From Rhaphigaster nebulosa (Eukaryota > Arthropoda > Insecta > Hemiptera > Pentatomidae): DNA of 64,000 bases. The stretch lies in the NCBI GenBank assembly GCA_948150685.1, contig OX411306.1, positions 82,864,501 to 82,928,500 of the forward strand. Reading direction: 5' to 3'. Of this stretch, positions 1 to 10,273 are shown in pieces; position 1 is the stretch's first letter; the number at the start of each line of letters is the position of its first letter. The notes below the pieces were generated by a model. It was not told the DNA's origin. It was given only the letters and a program-made list of their open reading frames with translations, and did not search any database. The position numbers and the translations under genes were made by a program.

Positions 1-1752
1 ATTAAATAAAACATTTAAAATAACAGGAGTAGATTTATTTCAATAGACCTAGTCAAAATTGAGAATGAAAAAGAAAATGGTGCCATTGAAAATGTGGCAA
101 ATAAACATTTCATTAGATTTACACAAATTCAATAAACAAATACACAAAATGAAAACTTGTGTTGTTGTAAACTATCGAAAATAGCAGATTCGTTACTTTG
201 CGACACTAAATGTTCATCTTTCTGAAAAAAGCCTCTTCATTGCAAACTAACGAATCTTCACTTCGAGGGTATTGGGGAAAAACCTGACATTATTACGACT
301 ATTACCAATGGATTCATCACCAAAAATTTTTACAAAATTATATCTTTGAAAAATCACAAAGGCAGGCGCCGAATTACACTTAAAGGCATGAAACTGTTTT
401 TTTTTTGTCTCCTGAAAAGCTGAGTTTTTACAGATTCACTAGTTTACCGTAAACCCGACTACATTAATTAAATCGTTAAAAATTAATTTAATGAATCATC
501 ACCTCTTTAAGCATTGACTAATTATAAACAGATTGAATATAATATTGATACTGTAAGGGATTTCGTGTTCATCAGCTTCGAAATACCCGAATATTTAATA
601 TTTTTCCTACATCTTATGGTGTTTAATATTATTCATTTTAATATAATTATTACACCTCATTATTTTACTATTGTTTTTTTATTAAAAAAAAAAATCATTA
701 CTACAAGTAGTAATGTCAAACAAACTCAATAGTTATAAAAGAAAGTTTGAATATATTTATCCGCATATTTAGCATGATTTGGATAATTTTTCATTTTTCA
801 AACGTAGATGATTTCATTTTTCTGAGTTAGAATGGTTTGTGATTAAAAACGATTTTTAATTCATTATATGTTAAATATTCAATATATTTTAAATAATTTA
901 TTTATATATTGGCACACAACAAATGCCATTGAAAATTATATTTTTCACCATCTGAAAAAGATTGTTTTCGAGGTATATGTAAGTTTCTTCCACTGATTTA
1001 TATATAGATCGTAATACCTATATTACGTTGATTTTTTTGTTTGTGATTTTTATAGGATGATCTCATTTTTTTTTCAATGAATCATCGCTCAATTTAATTA
1101 TTAGATAGAGACTACAGTCAGAGTTGAGGGAAACTTATATGCAACTGGTAACTAAAAACTACAACTAGCTTAGTTGTAATTCTATTGAACTCTATAAGTA
1201 AACCATTAGTTATTATTCGTTGACAAGCAACTAACTTTTACAACTAAATTAGTTTTCAATTGAAATTATAATTAAACTAGTTATTATAACTCAGTAATAA
1301 ATAAATAATAAATAAGTTATAATAAATCAGTTTTGTAACTAAATTAGTTATCAGATGAAATTGCCAACCAATTTGTTTTAGCTATGAAATATTAGTTGCC
1401 AAGATAATTACCACCATTTAATTTTATTCTTTTTTGATGAATAAAAACTAACAACTGATCAAGTAAGTTATTTTTTTTTTCAAATACTTATCATTTGTTT
1501 TCGTTAGCGGCTTATGGGTACTATATTAATTTGAAATACACTCCTGTGCCCTTCAGGAATTAATTCTATTTTATTATTGAAAAATAATTATGATTTTTTA
1601 TTTTATCCTATTTTATTTATTGTATAAAAATCATATTGCCATATTCTTAATATTTTTTTCGTTTATTGCTTAATTGATATTCGGTGATAATTTCGACTAA
1701 TTACAATTTTTTGGAAATAAAAAGTTTATTTAATTTAATTTTATTTTTTTGA
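1..1752. other. AT-rich non-coding stretch
   Basis: No coding sequence is recognisable. The stretch is AT-rich with many short homopolymers. Between about 1135 and 1400 it is crowded with the words AACTA and TAGTT. These include a small hairpin (ACAACTA, three bases, TAGTTGT) and two near-copies of a segment centred on AACTAAATTAGTT about 100 bp apart. That may be a decayed palindromic repeat. I see nothing else to name. Confidence 0.5.
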
Positions 1753-2248
1753 AGGGGAATGTTTATTTAATCGATTTGGTGATCGTTTGTTAATTTTTCG
1801 AGGTTGCTAATGTCGAATTCACTATCCTTGTTCAGCAACGAGCATTTATAATTAATTATTTGTTTGCAAAATTTTTCGGTATAGATATCGGTTCATTAAG
1901 TTTTCAAGGACGCTATTTCCGAATTTACCATAGGATTTTATCGAATAAAACTTCAATGAAAATAGCATATCGAAATGCGCATTCGCGGTAAAAAATCCAA
2001 TTCAAAAAAATTGAATCAAAACTCTAGACAATCCTACTATTTGTAGGATTATCTATTATAATCCTACTATCATATTGAATCAAACCTACTAAACAATCTC
2101 TTCATTATAAAAAAAATGTAAACAGTAACGGAAAATAGAAATGCGCATAAGCAATAAAAAATCCGATTGTAAATTCAATATACAATATCACAATATCGTC
2201 CTTGAAAATCTAAACGATCACCAAATCGATGAAATCTACATCCCCTAT
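1753..2248. mobile_element. MITE-like element with terminal inverted repeats
   Basis: A segment of about 35 bp starting AGGGGAATG and ending TCGATTTGGTGATCGTTT (about 1753-1787) recurs as its reverse complement at about 2212-2248. The inner 18 bases are identical. Inside, GTTTTCAAGGACG near the left end is answered by CGTCCTTGAAAAT near the right end. A direct repeat beginning AAATGCGCAT occurs twice, about 160 bp apart. The element has no coding capacity. Its size of about 500 bp, its inverted ends and its AT-rich core fit a miniature inverted-repeat transposable element. The superfamily is not clear because no target duplication could be fixed with confidence. Confidence 0.6.
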
Positions 2249-3318
2249 TTTTTTTTTTTTAAACAAATGGACATTCCTTTTTCCAAAATTTAAACTAGCT
2301 GAAATTATCACTGAATATAAATTATCCAGGCAAAAAAAAAAAAATAATAAATAATTTCTCCGACGAAAGATAGCGATAATTTAAATTCCTCCTGGGAGGA
2401 TATCCATCTAAATGTAATTTGAGACATAAAGATTTCAAATATATAAAAGCTGTGAGACGAAAAAGCATCTTCTATAGAAAATCCGGTCAGTACAAAGAAT
2501 TTATTTAATTTAAACATATATAATATCAACACAAATCATTTTTTAAATGAATTAGGTGCAATTTAATTTTAATTAAATCTTTCATAATCAAGAATTTTTT
2601 TATTATTCAAAAATCTGGAGAATAACTCTTGCACATCTATTGCAAAATATGCCGCTTTTCTGAATGAAACGGAGTGAAGAGGATTATGTTCTATTTGAAT
2701 CATGATGTTTCTATAATGAGGGTCTTTGTAACCATCTTTCACCCGAAGTTGAAGCTTTCAACATGAAACTGAAGAACAATTGGAAGCTTCTCGTATTTTA
2801 GTATGAACATGGGCTACCATAATACCGAAACCGTATACCCTTCTGGCAATTCCCTTCACATGAAAATCATAATTGTTAAGCGTGATTTGTATTAGAATGG
2901 CTTTAATTTCATTTTTATACTTGTATAGCTTTTTTGTATGAATTTGTATCGTGCATTACCTTTTATTCTAATTTGACTTGTTTTTTTTTAACATAATTGT
3001 AATTAACATTTAGATTGACCTTCAATGCTCAGCAAATATGACGCTCTAAAGTTCACATCAATGGAATTTTTCATTTTTTATTAACTCAAAAATCATGATT
3101 TTGACTGACATAGTTTCAGCAATGAGAGATATGTTATTTAATAACATATTCTCACCCGCAAAAAACATTTTCTTATCATATAAGTTAATTTGTCCGTTCT
3201 TATTCTAAATTTTCGTTGAATAAGAAAGTTTTCAGCAATGAAAAATGTGTACTAAATCGTATCCTGCATCATCTGTAATACTGGTTAAAATATACGACTT
3301 CAAACTTTTTCAACTTTT
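2249..3318. other. AT-rich non-coding stretch
   Basis: No coding region or recognisable repeat was found. Short open frames are ordinary for this base composition and show no family motif. Confidence 0.4.
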
Positions 3319-4760
3319 ACTTTCTCTTACCTATATATGAAATATATAGTAAGGGTAAGTATTGCGATCGTGGAAATTTTCAGATTCGAGTTTTCAACGG
3401 AAATACACGTTTCAAGGTCTCCTGTGTCCAAATAACCAAGGCTCGCATAATGGTCTGTGTGTCCGTGTGTATTTATTTGAACAGCATTGCTCGGAAACGA
3501 AAAGTTATACGACACTGAAATTATGTATTTCATAATATGCATGTGATGTTACAGCAACTTTTTCGTCAAAATCGACTAACCGGAAGTGCCACTTTATATA
3601 AACGATTTTACACTTTTTTACGATATTCTCAAAAAACGCACCTAACGATTTTGATGAAACCTAAATTATTCTTTGAAAAGCCCTTTAACTGTTCAACATA
3701 TGCTGAATATAGTACATCATCGAGGCAATCCAAGGAAAAAAGTTATGACGAAAAGAATATTTTATTTGCAAATAGCTAGAAAAGTATGCATTTTATGGCA
3801 AATGCGCGGAATCATAATGCAGAATAAGGCAATTAAATTATCTAAAAATATAAAGGAATAATCGAAATCGGACCAGTATTAGCAAAGAAAAAGCGCACGA
3901 GACTAACTGGAAATGTCAATTATAGGTATTATCGATTTTACACATTTTTACATAAATGTTCATTTTCTCATAAACGGCTCTAACAATTTTGGTGAAACTT
4001 GCCTAATGTCTTCTCTTTAAAGTTCTTTAACTTTTCATGCATTTAGTACATCACCGAGAAGATACTGGGAAAAAAGTTATATGGTTATATGGTATATTAC
4101 GTATACAATGTATTATGCAAGGTAATTTAATTCTCTAAAAAACAAAAAAAGGAATCATCGAACCAGTATTAGAAAAGATACAGCGTCTTATAAGGAATGC
4201 AAGACCCTAGTTGGACTGTAGTCCACGACATGCTCTGTATTAATGTATTGTAAGAATATAAAAGTATAAATTAGCTTAATAATTTATACTTTTATATTAT
4301 TTGATGGGAAAAAAATGCTTCCATAGAGACTGAATGGAACTTCCATTGAAACTAAACCGAAACTTTTAAAATATATCCTTCATCTTAACAAACCTAAAAT
4401 ATATAGTTTACAGAATTGTAGTACTAAAATTATTCAAAAAAATATAATATTGTACTTTTCTGAGAGTGAATACTGCTGAGTTTATTTCAAGTTGTGTTTA
4501 TGTGAACTATTTAAAACTTCTTTTTAAAAGATTATTATCATAGGGTGGTAAGGGAAAGTTGTGGGATGCGCACACCGCACCAGTTTTTGTGAATCCTGCG
4601 GCAAATAGATAAAAGGGTAAAGGTCGAAAACATGGATTTTTTAAAGTATGAGTCCGCTCTAAAAATACACTTCAAATAATGGAATTATCATACCACTTTT
4701 TCTCATTTATTTCCATAATCCTACTTCGATTCCATACGCGCGGAATCCAAACTTAAAAAA
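3319..4760 (+). repeat. Dispersed repeat family R1, long copy
   Basis: This segment aligns over about 1.2 kb with 49995-51008. Shared landmarks, in the same order, are a start with TACTTT-CTTACCTA, then ATTGCGATCGTG, TTTTCAACGGAAATACACGT, CATGCATGTGATGTTACAGC, GTCAAAATCGACTAACCGGA, TGCTGAGTTTATTTCAAG and an end near GCACCGCACCAG. This copy runs past that end: its segment at about 4605-4690 also matches the reverse complement of 40500-40585. The start is also found in weaker form near 58545. There is no open reading frame, so it is probably a non-autonomous transposon or a degraded long one. I cannot assign a class. The small open frames inside are incidental. Confidence 0.65.
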
Positions 4761-5777
4761 AATCGATTGCTCTAAAAAACATTGATAGGATTTCAAGATC
4801 TTTTTCCGTACAGTGCGATTATGATCAACTGCTCCAATGAGAATTGGAATTAAATGTTCTCATGTATTTGTGTAGGTCTTAGCTCTTCTTTAGTTTTCAT
4901 AGTTAATGTGAATGAAATGAGATACATTTTGAAAAACGGTAGCTGCCTTTTTTTATAAATATTATGCTCATTCTGTTGTTTTAATATTACATAACGATAC
5001 TTAGTTAAAATCATATTCATAAAACAAAGTCACAAATTAAAAAAAAAAAGTTACAGAATTCGCAATTATTTCGTATAAAAGGATGCTACATTACACATTG
5101 AGGCAAAACTACTGTTTACCGGCAAACATTCTACATATCGCTCTATTTCGCCTTAACATTTTAGAAAAATTAAACTTATTCTTTGAACGATTGTATATTT
5201 TGGGGTCGTTTGATTGCCCACAAAGCGTGGGTTACATTAGAAAACGAAAATTCCGAGTTCTGCAATAATTCGGGGACATGATGAGATACGATATTAGGGA
5301 TGGCACCAATCAATTTTCATTGACCAAAAATATTTGGAAAATTACTAATTATATGTCTTGGGGCAACCCACCTATATATGGGTCATATAAATTTGACGTG
5401 GAAGATGGAGTTGTTTATTGTATAATGTAGATTTTTGGTTGCTGAATATATTGAGGCTGTTCCTAATACTGCAAAACTACACCAAGTGGTGAAATGTTCA
5501 AAAAAGATGAGAAAGTCATTTATTGTAAAAATGCCCAAATAAATAAATTCCTCTTCTTGCATAATATAAAAACTATGGAATAAATTAAAAGAATAACTTA
5601 AAAGAGTAATATTCTTAACATCAGATATTATATTAAACGAATTTATGATGATATGAATTTCAAAATAAAATAGGAACTGTAATTCGTCTTATTATAGTAA
5701 CAATAATGATTCATTCGAAAGTAATGCCTGGGATCCGCTGCTAGTTGGAACGTGTTTGATATTAGGATATGGGAATA
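4761..5777. other. AT-rich non-coding stretch
   Basis: I see no gene or recognisable element here. The R1 repeat may extend some way into its left end, but the only copy to compare in this part (near 40500, inverted) fades out. Confidence 0.4.
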
Positions 5778-6034
5778 TTAGTAATACTCTAGAATCCCGA
5801 TAAGGCAGCGCATCCACTGATACCGTTTTCGACCGAATAATCTTCGGACCGCAGAGGACCGTTTCGAATCGTGGCCGTCCGAACGATCACAAATATAGGG
5901 AAAGCGTTGGAGAGCACCCATCCACTGCATACGCCCTGTCGGCCGGGTCCGACCGAGCGACGGTTCAATCCCATCGAGATGAGATTGCCGGTGGGATTCA
6001 GCCATTCAGTGAGACAAAATGAGTTTGTTACCAT
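5778..6034 (-). other. GC-richer open stretch of unknown origin
   Basis: About 240 bp stand out from the AT-rich surroundings by high GC and many CpG dinucleotides. Two overlapping minus-strand frames are open for 75 and 81 codons, and one plus-strand frame is also fairly open, as expected for a CpG-rich segment under no clear constraint. None of the translations matches a domain I recognise. It lies just beyond the truncated 3' end of the neighbouring gypsy element but shows no integrase or envelope motif. It could be an exon, a fragment of a GC-rich repeat or a piece of an unknown element. Confidence 0.3.
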
Positions 6035-6257
6035 TTGAGTTAGGAACTTATTTTAAGTTTACCCCAGGCAACTAAATAAGGGAAGTTTAACATTTTTACA
6101 GCTCAATAGCATTTATTAGAACTACTTATAATATAACATAAATTAATTCATGTCTATGACACCGTGACATAATATTTTTAAATATTGGGATTTTAAGAGA
6201 CTAACTTACAATTAAAATGACGAAGATCTAAATTGCACATGATTTTTTTTGGTTGGA

Positions 6258-7430
6258 TTAATTCTCTCTTCCTGGTTTATAAGCCACCTCCATGTTATAT
6301 TGGCTCAAAAACTCTTTCCAGCGGGTAACTCTCGCCGATGATTCCTTGAGCTTTCCTACCCACAATAAGGGTCGATGATCCGTTTGGACCTTAAATCTCC
6401 GCCCGAACACATACGGCCTAAAGTGCTCGGCCGCCCACACAATACCCAACAGTTCGCGTTCTAACGCGCTATAACGCGCTTCCGTCTCCGTGAGGCGTCT
6501 GCTGGCATACGCCACGGGTTGTTCCCCCTGTTTTCCGTCCTGCGACAAAACCGCCCCCAACGCGTATTCGCACGCGTCTGTGGTGATGGTGAATGGTTTA
6601 CCGAAATCGGGGAACGCAAGTACCGGTTCTTCCTGTAATCGCGCCATACACTTTCGAATATTACCCTCAATCACAGGAGTTATCACAACTTTGCTCCCTT
6701 TCTTCAGCAGGTTATTAAGGGGTACTAGGTATTCCGCCATCTCCGGGACGAATCGTCGATAATAATTTAGCGTTCCCAGCAACCTCCTTATTCCTTTCAC
6801 GTCCGTTGGGATTGCCATCTTTTGGATAGCCTCAACCATCCGCGCATCGGGTCGTACTCCTTCCTTTGATATAGTATGCCCCAGGAAGTTGATCTGGTCT
6901 TGCCCCAGAATCGATTTCTCTACGGACCGCTTTAGCTCGAATTGTCTCAGCCGGTCGAAGACGCATCTTAGATCCGCAATATGTTGCGCTTCATTCTTAC
7001 TGAAGATCAGCAGGTCATCCATGTACACCTGGCAGACCGATTCGTCCAGTCCCCGTAAAAACTCGTCCATGAGTCTCTGAAACGTTATGGGCGCGTTTTT
7101 CAACCCAAACGGCATCCGGGTAAATTCGAAGTGACCCCTCTCGAATGTAAAAGCCGTCTTATGCTGGTCCCTCGGGTGCATTTTTATCTGGTGGTACCCT
7201 GTTTTTAAGTCCAGCGTGCTAAACACAGCCGCTCCTCCTAGCCTATCCAAGATATCCTCGAACCTCGGTATCGGGTATTTCTCATCCAGAGTGTTCTCGT
7301 TTAGTTTCCTAAAATCTACCACGACCCTATACTTCTCCCGCTTGCCGTTTTCCGAACTCTTCTTTTTCACTGCCCAGAGGGGGCTATTGTATGGCGACGT
7401 GCTGTCAGTAATAATGCCTTGCTTCTTCAA
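6258..7430 (-). CDS. pol: Gypsy reverse transcriptase-RNase H (pol fragment)
   Basis: This frame of 390 codons encodes the reverse transcriptase and most of the RNase H of a Ty3/gypsy Pol polyprotein. In order it shows the fingers motif VVDFRKLNENT near residue 38, motif A FSTLDLKTGYHQI near 94, motif B RMPFGLKNAP near 130, the catalytic YMDDLLIFS near 162 and FLGH near 205. RNase H follows with TTDACEYALGAV (first catalytic Asp, near 290), ALERELLGIVW (Glu, near 325) and QTDHRPLLW (second Asp, near 355). The frame ends at KPGREN, just before the usual DALSR-type C terminus of RNase H. Integrase is absent. The first Met is probably not the true start, because the homology continues upstream in another frame. 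As DNA it is remarkably intact for a truncated copy. Confidence 0.9.
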   Translation of the reverse strand: MKKQGIITDSTSPYNSPLWAVKKKSSENGKREKYRVVVDFRKLNENTLDEKYPIPRFEDILDRLGGAAVFSTLDLKTGYHQIKMHPRDQHKTAFTFERGHFEFTRMPFGLKNAPITFQRLMDEFLRGLDESVCQVYMDDLLIFSKNEAQHIADLRCVFDRLRQFELKRSVEKSILGQDQINFLGHTISKEGVRPDARMVEAIQKMAIPTDVKGIRRLLGTLNYYRRFVPEMAEYLVPLNNLLKKGSKVVITPVIEGNIRKCMARLQEEPVLAFPDFGKPFTITTDACEYALGAVLSQDGKQGEQPVAYASRRLTETEARYSALERELLGIVWAAEHFRPYVFGRRFKVQTDHRPLLWVGKLKESSARVTRWKEFLSQYNMEVAYKPGREN

Positions 7431-8095
7431 ACTCTCCAGCTCTTCCCGGATGTGTTGTAGAGCTTGCGATGCTTGAGTATCTTCTCTCCTTAACGTACGT
7501 CACCCTATCCTGTTTCAACGGGATTTCGTGTACCGTTTCCCCCGTTACACTCAATATCTCTCCCTCTTGAAAAAAAACATCCGAGTACTCACCACGTAAC
7601 GCCTGTCTCCAGTCTTCCCGGTTAATTGCCCCGACTCTAATTTTATCCTTTCTCAGGACCCTCTCACACCTATATTTCTTCGTTCCTATCTTAATAATCC
7701 AATTCCCGTCCTTATTTCTTATCCGCGCTCCCATTTTCCCCAACAGGTCGCAGCCAATTATCCCCCCATATTCCCGAGGCATATTCTCCACTACGTGCAC
7801 CCTCAACCTTCCTCCCTCGGTTTCCCATTTATTTAAATCTATCCCCACTTCTCCTTCTATTTTACATGGACCATTCAAGGTGATTAATCTACATCCAGAT
7901 ACCTGCACCTGGGGTATCCTCTCTCCTTCACACAACGTCGCACTCCGACACGTTATCGTGTTTGAACTGCCTGTATCCACCAAGCATCGTACTCCTCTCG
8001 CAACTCTGATAATAGGCAACACACCACACTCACTCTCTATATTATGCACGACCGCGTGATTGCCTCTCTGCTCGCACTTTCCTCATTCGTTATCT
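7405..8095 (-). pseudogene. pol: Gypsy protease and Pol N-terminus, frame broken
   Basis: The aspartic protease motif CLVDTGSSNTIT lies about 25 residues into the frame, followed by GGIIGCDLLGKMGARI, the family's second conserved block. The frame has no ATG; it opens just after an in-frame stop near 8092, overlaps or abuts the end of gag and lies in a different frame, as expected when Pol is made by ribosomal frameshifting from Gag. Near 7480 the homology to RT shifts frame (the residues after the VTYVKERRYS block no longer fit the family), so a one-base indel separates protease from RT in this copy. The last residues of the open frame are therefore spurious. Confidence 0.8.
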
Positions 8096-9297
8096 CTCGA
8101 TATCCTCCGTTGCTCTTCGTCCTCCGCTCCTTCGGCCACTCCTTCCTCCTCCAGCTCCTCTGTTTCCTGGTTCGATCTCCTCTTCTTCTGTCTCCGAAGT
8201 TTCCGATGACCCTATTGACTCTGATGGTGGTCTGCTCCTTTTCCACATCCTCTGCGCATTCACCTCCATAGGTTCCACTCGATTCGCTTCTCCGCGTCTA
8301 CTCATGTAGGGACACTGCCTCGCAATGTGTCCCTCAGTGCCGCATTCAAAGCAGCTCGTTCGGGGGCACTGGGCTAACAGATGTCCCGTCCTCCCGCATC
8401 CATGACACTTCCTGTCTTCCCTTTTCGAGATCCTCTTCTCCGTTCCTTGCCTCCTTTCTCCATATTGTGCCATAGTTCTCTCCCTTCCGCCGAACTCCGT
8501 CTCTCTTCTTCTTCCTATATCCGGCCTGGGCTTGCTCCTACCTGTCTCGGGCCTCCTGTAGGTTACTCTACTCCATCCCGTTTCCACTTCCTCTCCGAAT
8601 CTGGCCTCTTCGTCCCTGGCTCTGGCGTCTACCATCTCCTGGGCACACTCGATGAATGTTTTGTCCCTAGACAGCCCCTCCTTCTTTCCCGTGTCTCTTG
8701 CTAGCTGCACTTTCAGTATGGTTGACAGAAACACCATCCTGCCCTCCACCTCGGCTGCGTTCAGGGTTTCCCTCATCTTCTCGGTAATTTTGTTATATCG
8801 GGCTAATAGCGTTCCCGCATACTGCCCATTTGTCTGGTACGGTTTTTTCGTCTCCCTGAACATCCGAAAAATATCTTCTTCTGGGGCCCACCGGCCTCCC
8901 CCAAATGCTTTCTTCAGCCTGTCCTTCACTATGATCCATGGCGTATCTTCAGGATCAGATTTAATATGTTCCTTTTGACTCGGCATACTAACGCTGCTCT
9001 CAATGCGTTCGCATCCATCGGGTCTACAAGGTCTTCCACCAACTTCGCCTCTATGCGTGTCATCACACGGTCGCCTCCTTTGAGAAAATGGTTTAGTTCT
9101 CCGATTTCCCCGTTGAATCTTTCCGTGATTGCTTTTCTTAGGTCTTGCGAGGTCGCCGTCTTTATCTTTAGCCATTCCAAGGCGTTCGCTTGTGCTGCTG
9201 CTAAGTTCGCGTGCACCGCCGCTATGGTTTCCGTTGGCAGCGCCGGGATATCCTGTGGTAGTATTAAGGTTGCCGGCCGCACTATCTCATCAGGCAT
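8090..9297 (-). pseudogene. gag: Gypsy gag with two zinc knuckles, frame broken
   Basis: Gag forms the particle shell and binds the RNA genome. The start at 9297 opens a frame beginning MPDEIVRP; near 8986 the likely reading switches to a second frame, which runs to 8090. The C-terminal part carries two CCHC zinc knuckles, CHGCGRTGHLLAQC and CFECGTEGHIARQC (about 8295-8400), after a basic Arg-rich linker, and then an acidic and Gly/Arg-rich tail. Two knuckles followed by an out-of-frame protease is normal for gypsy-group elements. The internal frame change looks like a mutation rather than programmed shifting, because it falls in the capsid region. The exact breakpoint is inferred from where one frame loses and the other gains coding character. 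Confidence 0.75.
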
Positions 9298-9428
9298 TCT
9301 GTGACCTTCTCACTTGTCCTGGTCAATTAAAAAAAAACAGACGCGCGCAGCGAGAACGAAAAGAGAATACGCTAAGAGAGAAAAAGCAGAGAGAATAAAA
9401 AAAACAGCTTTCTACTCCTAGTATAACC

Positions 9429-9446
9429 TCCCGGGTTTCGGCACCA
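9429..9446 (-). promoter_or_regulatory. Primer-binding site, tRNA-Phe type (element 1)
   Basis: On the minus strand the 18 bases TGGTGCCGAAACCCGGGA directly follow the LTR. The plus strand reads TCCCGGGTTTCGGCACCA, which corresponds to the 3' end of eukaryotic tRNA-Phe plus CCA. This is where minus-strand DNA synthesis would be primed. The identical site occurs in the neighbouring element at 12819-12836. Confidence 0.85.
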
Positions 9447-9628
9447 CTTATGTTCGTCCCGGTAACTTAGAATAAAAAAAAGGGAAAAAAGGGAACGTAA
9501 TGACACACACGCTTGTTGAGAAAAGAGTGACTTTATTGCCTTAGTAATCCTCTATATATAGTCTTAGAGAGTGTTTACATCTTAGAGTTGGGATTAAGTT
9601 GTATACAGTTACACTGTGTACCTTAACT
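9447..9628 (-). repeat. 5' LTR of gypsy element 1
   Basis: This is a sequence of about 181 bp between the primer-binding site and the (TA)n array. On the minus strand it starts AGTTAAGG, like the AGTTA starts of gypsy-group LTRs. It shares the order of landmarks with the LTRs at 9704-9872 and 12837-13015: TGTTTAC, GTATAT, then TAAAGT or TAAAGC near the end. It is clearly diverged from them, so the two elements belong to related but distinct subfamilies. No matching 3' LTR remains. Confidence 0.75.

Positions 9629-9631
<3 letters not shown>

Positions 9632-9698
<67 letters not shown>
9632..9698. repeat. (TA)n microsatellite between two gypsy elements
   Basis: About 33 uninterrupted TA units lie between the 5' LTR of element 1 and the 3' LTR of element 2. 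A second (TA)n array flanks element 2 on its other side (13021-13069), so element 2 was probably inserted into one longer TA array. Confidence 0.95.
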
Positions 9699-9703
<5 letters not shown>

Positions 9704-9872
9704 GTTACGTGACGGAGAGTGAAAACTGATAAAAATAAGAAAAAAGTTAAAGAAAGAGACAAAATCAAGACTGCTTTATTCCTATTAGTTATCCTCCTTA
9801 TATACATTTATCTCTTGTTTACATAAGAGATTTGGCATTAAGTACAATAATACTATGCACCAGACTATAACT
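9704..9872 (-). repeat. 3' LTR of gypsy element 2
   Basis: About 169 bp. On the minus strand it starts AGTTATAGTCTGGTGCATAG and ends near GTCACGTAAC. It differs from the 5' LTR (12837-13015) by scattered substitutions and a few small indels, indicating that the insertion is not recent. The polypurine tract GGTGGGGG directly precedes it. Confidence 0.85.
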
Positions 9873-10273
9873 CCCCCACCAGTTTATGTACATTCCTCGT
9901 AATCTTCTTACATAAAAATAAAAAACAATTTTTGTCTATCCTGACATGGCATAAAAAGAAATAAATATACATATAAAGAAAATATGACTATATGCACAAA
10001 AATCGAAAGTTTTGATGGACTAAAATGGACACACTTACAGCTTACCACTAAAAAAGAAAACATACAACAATACATAAAAAAATACAACTTCTTACAGCTA
10101 TCTGTACCTAAAAAGAAAAATAAGAAAAACTCTCGAGCCGTGTAGCCGTTTTATCACACCTCTTTCGCGCACTTAGGGCCATAAAACAAAATAATAATAA
10201 TACTAAAAAAAAATTAAAATACCTAGAGACGAGGGTACTCCAGCTTACTAAGGTGTTGCTATCGCTGGGAGCT
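9873..10273 (-). other. 3' untranslated part of gypsy element 2
   Basis: This AT-rich stretch lies between the end of the integrase remnant and the polypurine tract (9873-9880). No coding motif is visible. An envelope gene, if there ever was one, is gone. Confidence 0.6.

Larger units (their letters stand above)
6258..9628 (-). mobile_element. Ty3/gypsy LTR retrotransposon, 3'-truncated
   Basis: Reading the minus strand, the element has a 5' LTR (9628 to 9447), a primer-binding site, gag with two zinc knuckles, a protease with a DTG motif, and reverse transcriptase plus RNase H. It stops abruptly at 6258. Integrase, the polypurine tract and the 3' LTR are missing, and no LTR-like sequence occurs in 6034-6258. 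Single frame breaks in gag (near 8986) and between protease and RT (near 7480) show that it is not active, although the RT/RNase H frame is still open. It is a close relative of the element at 9704-13015 and lies head-to-tail with it across a (TA)n array. Confidence 0.9.

Noticed and set aside
8044..9398. Several plus-strand open frames opposite gag
   Set aside because: They are mirror frames of the GC-richer minus-strand gag and protease, with no motifs of their own.
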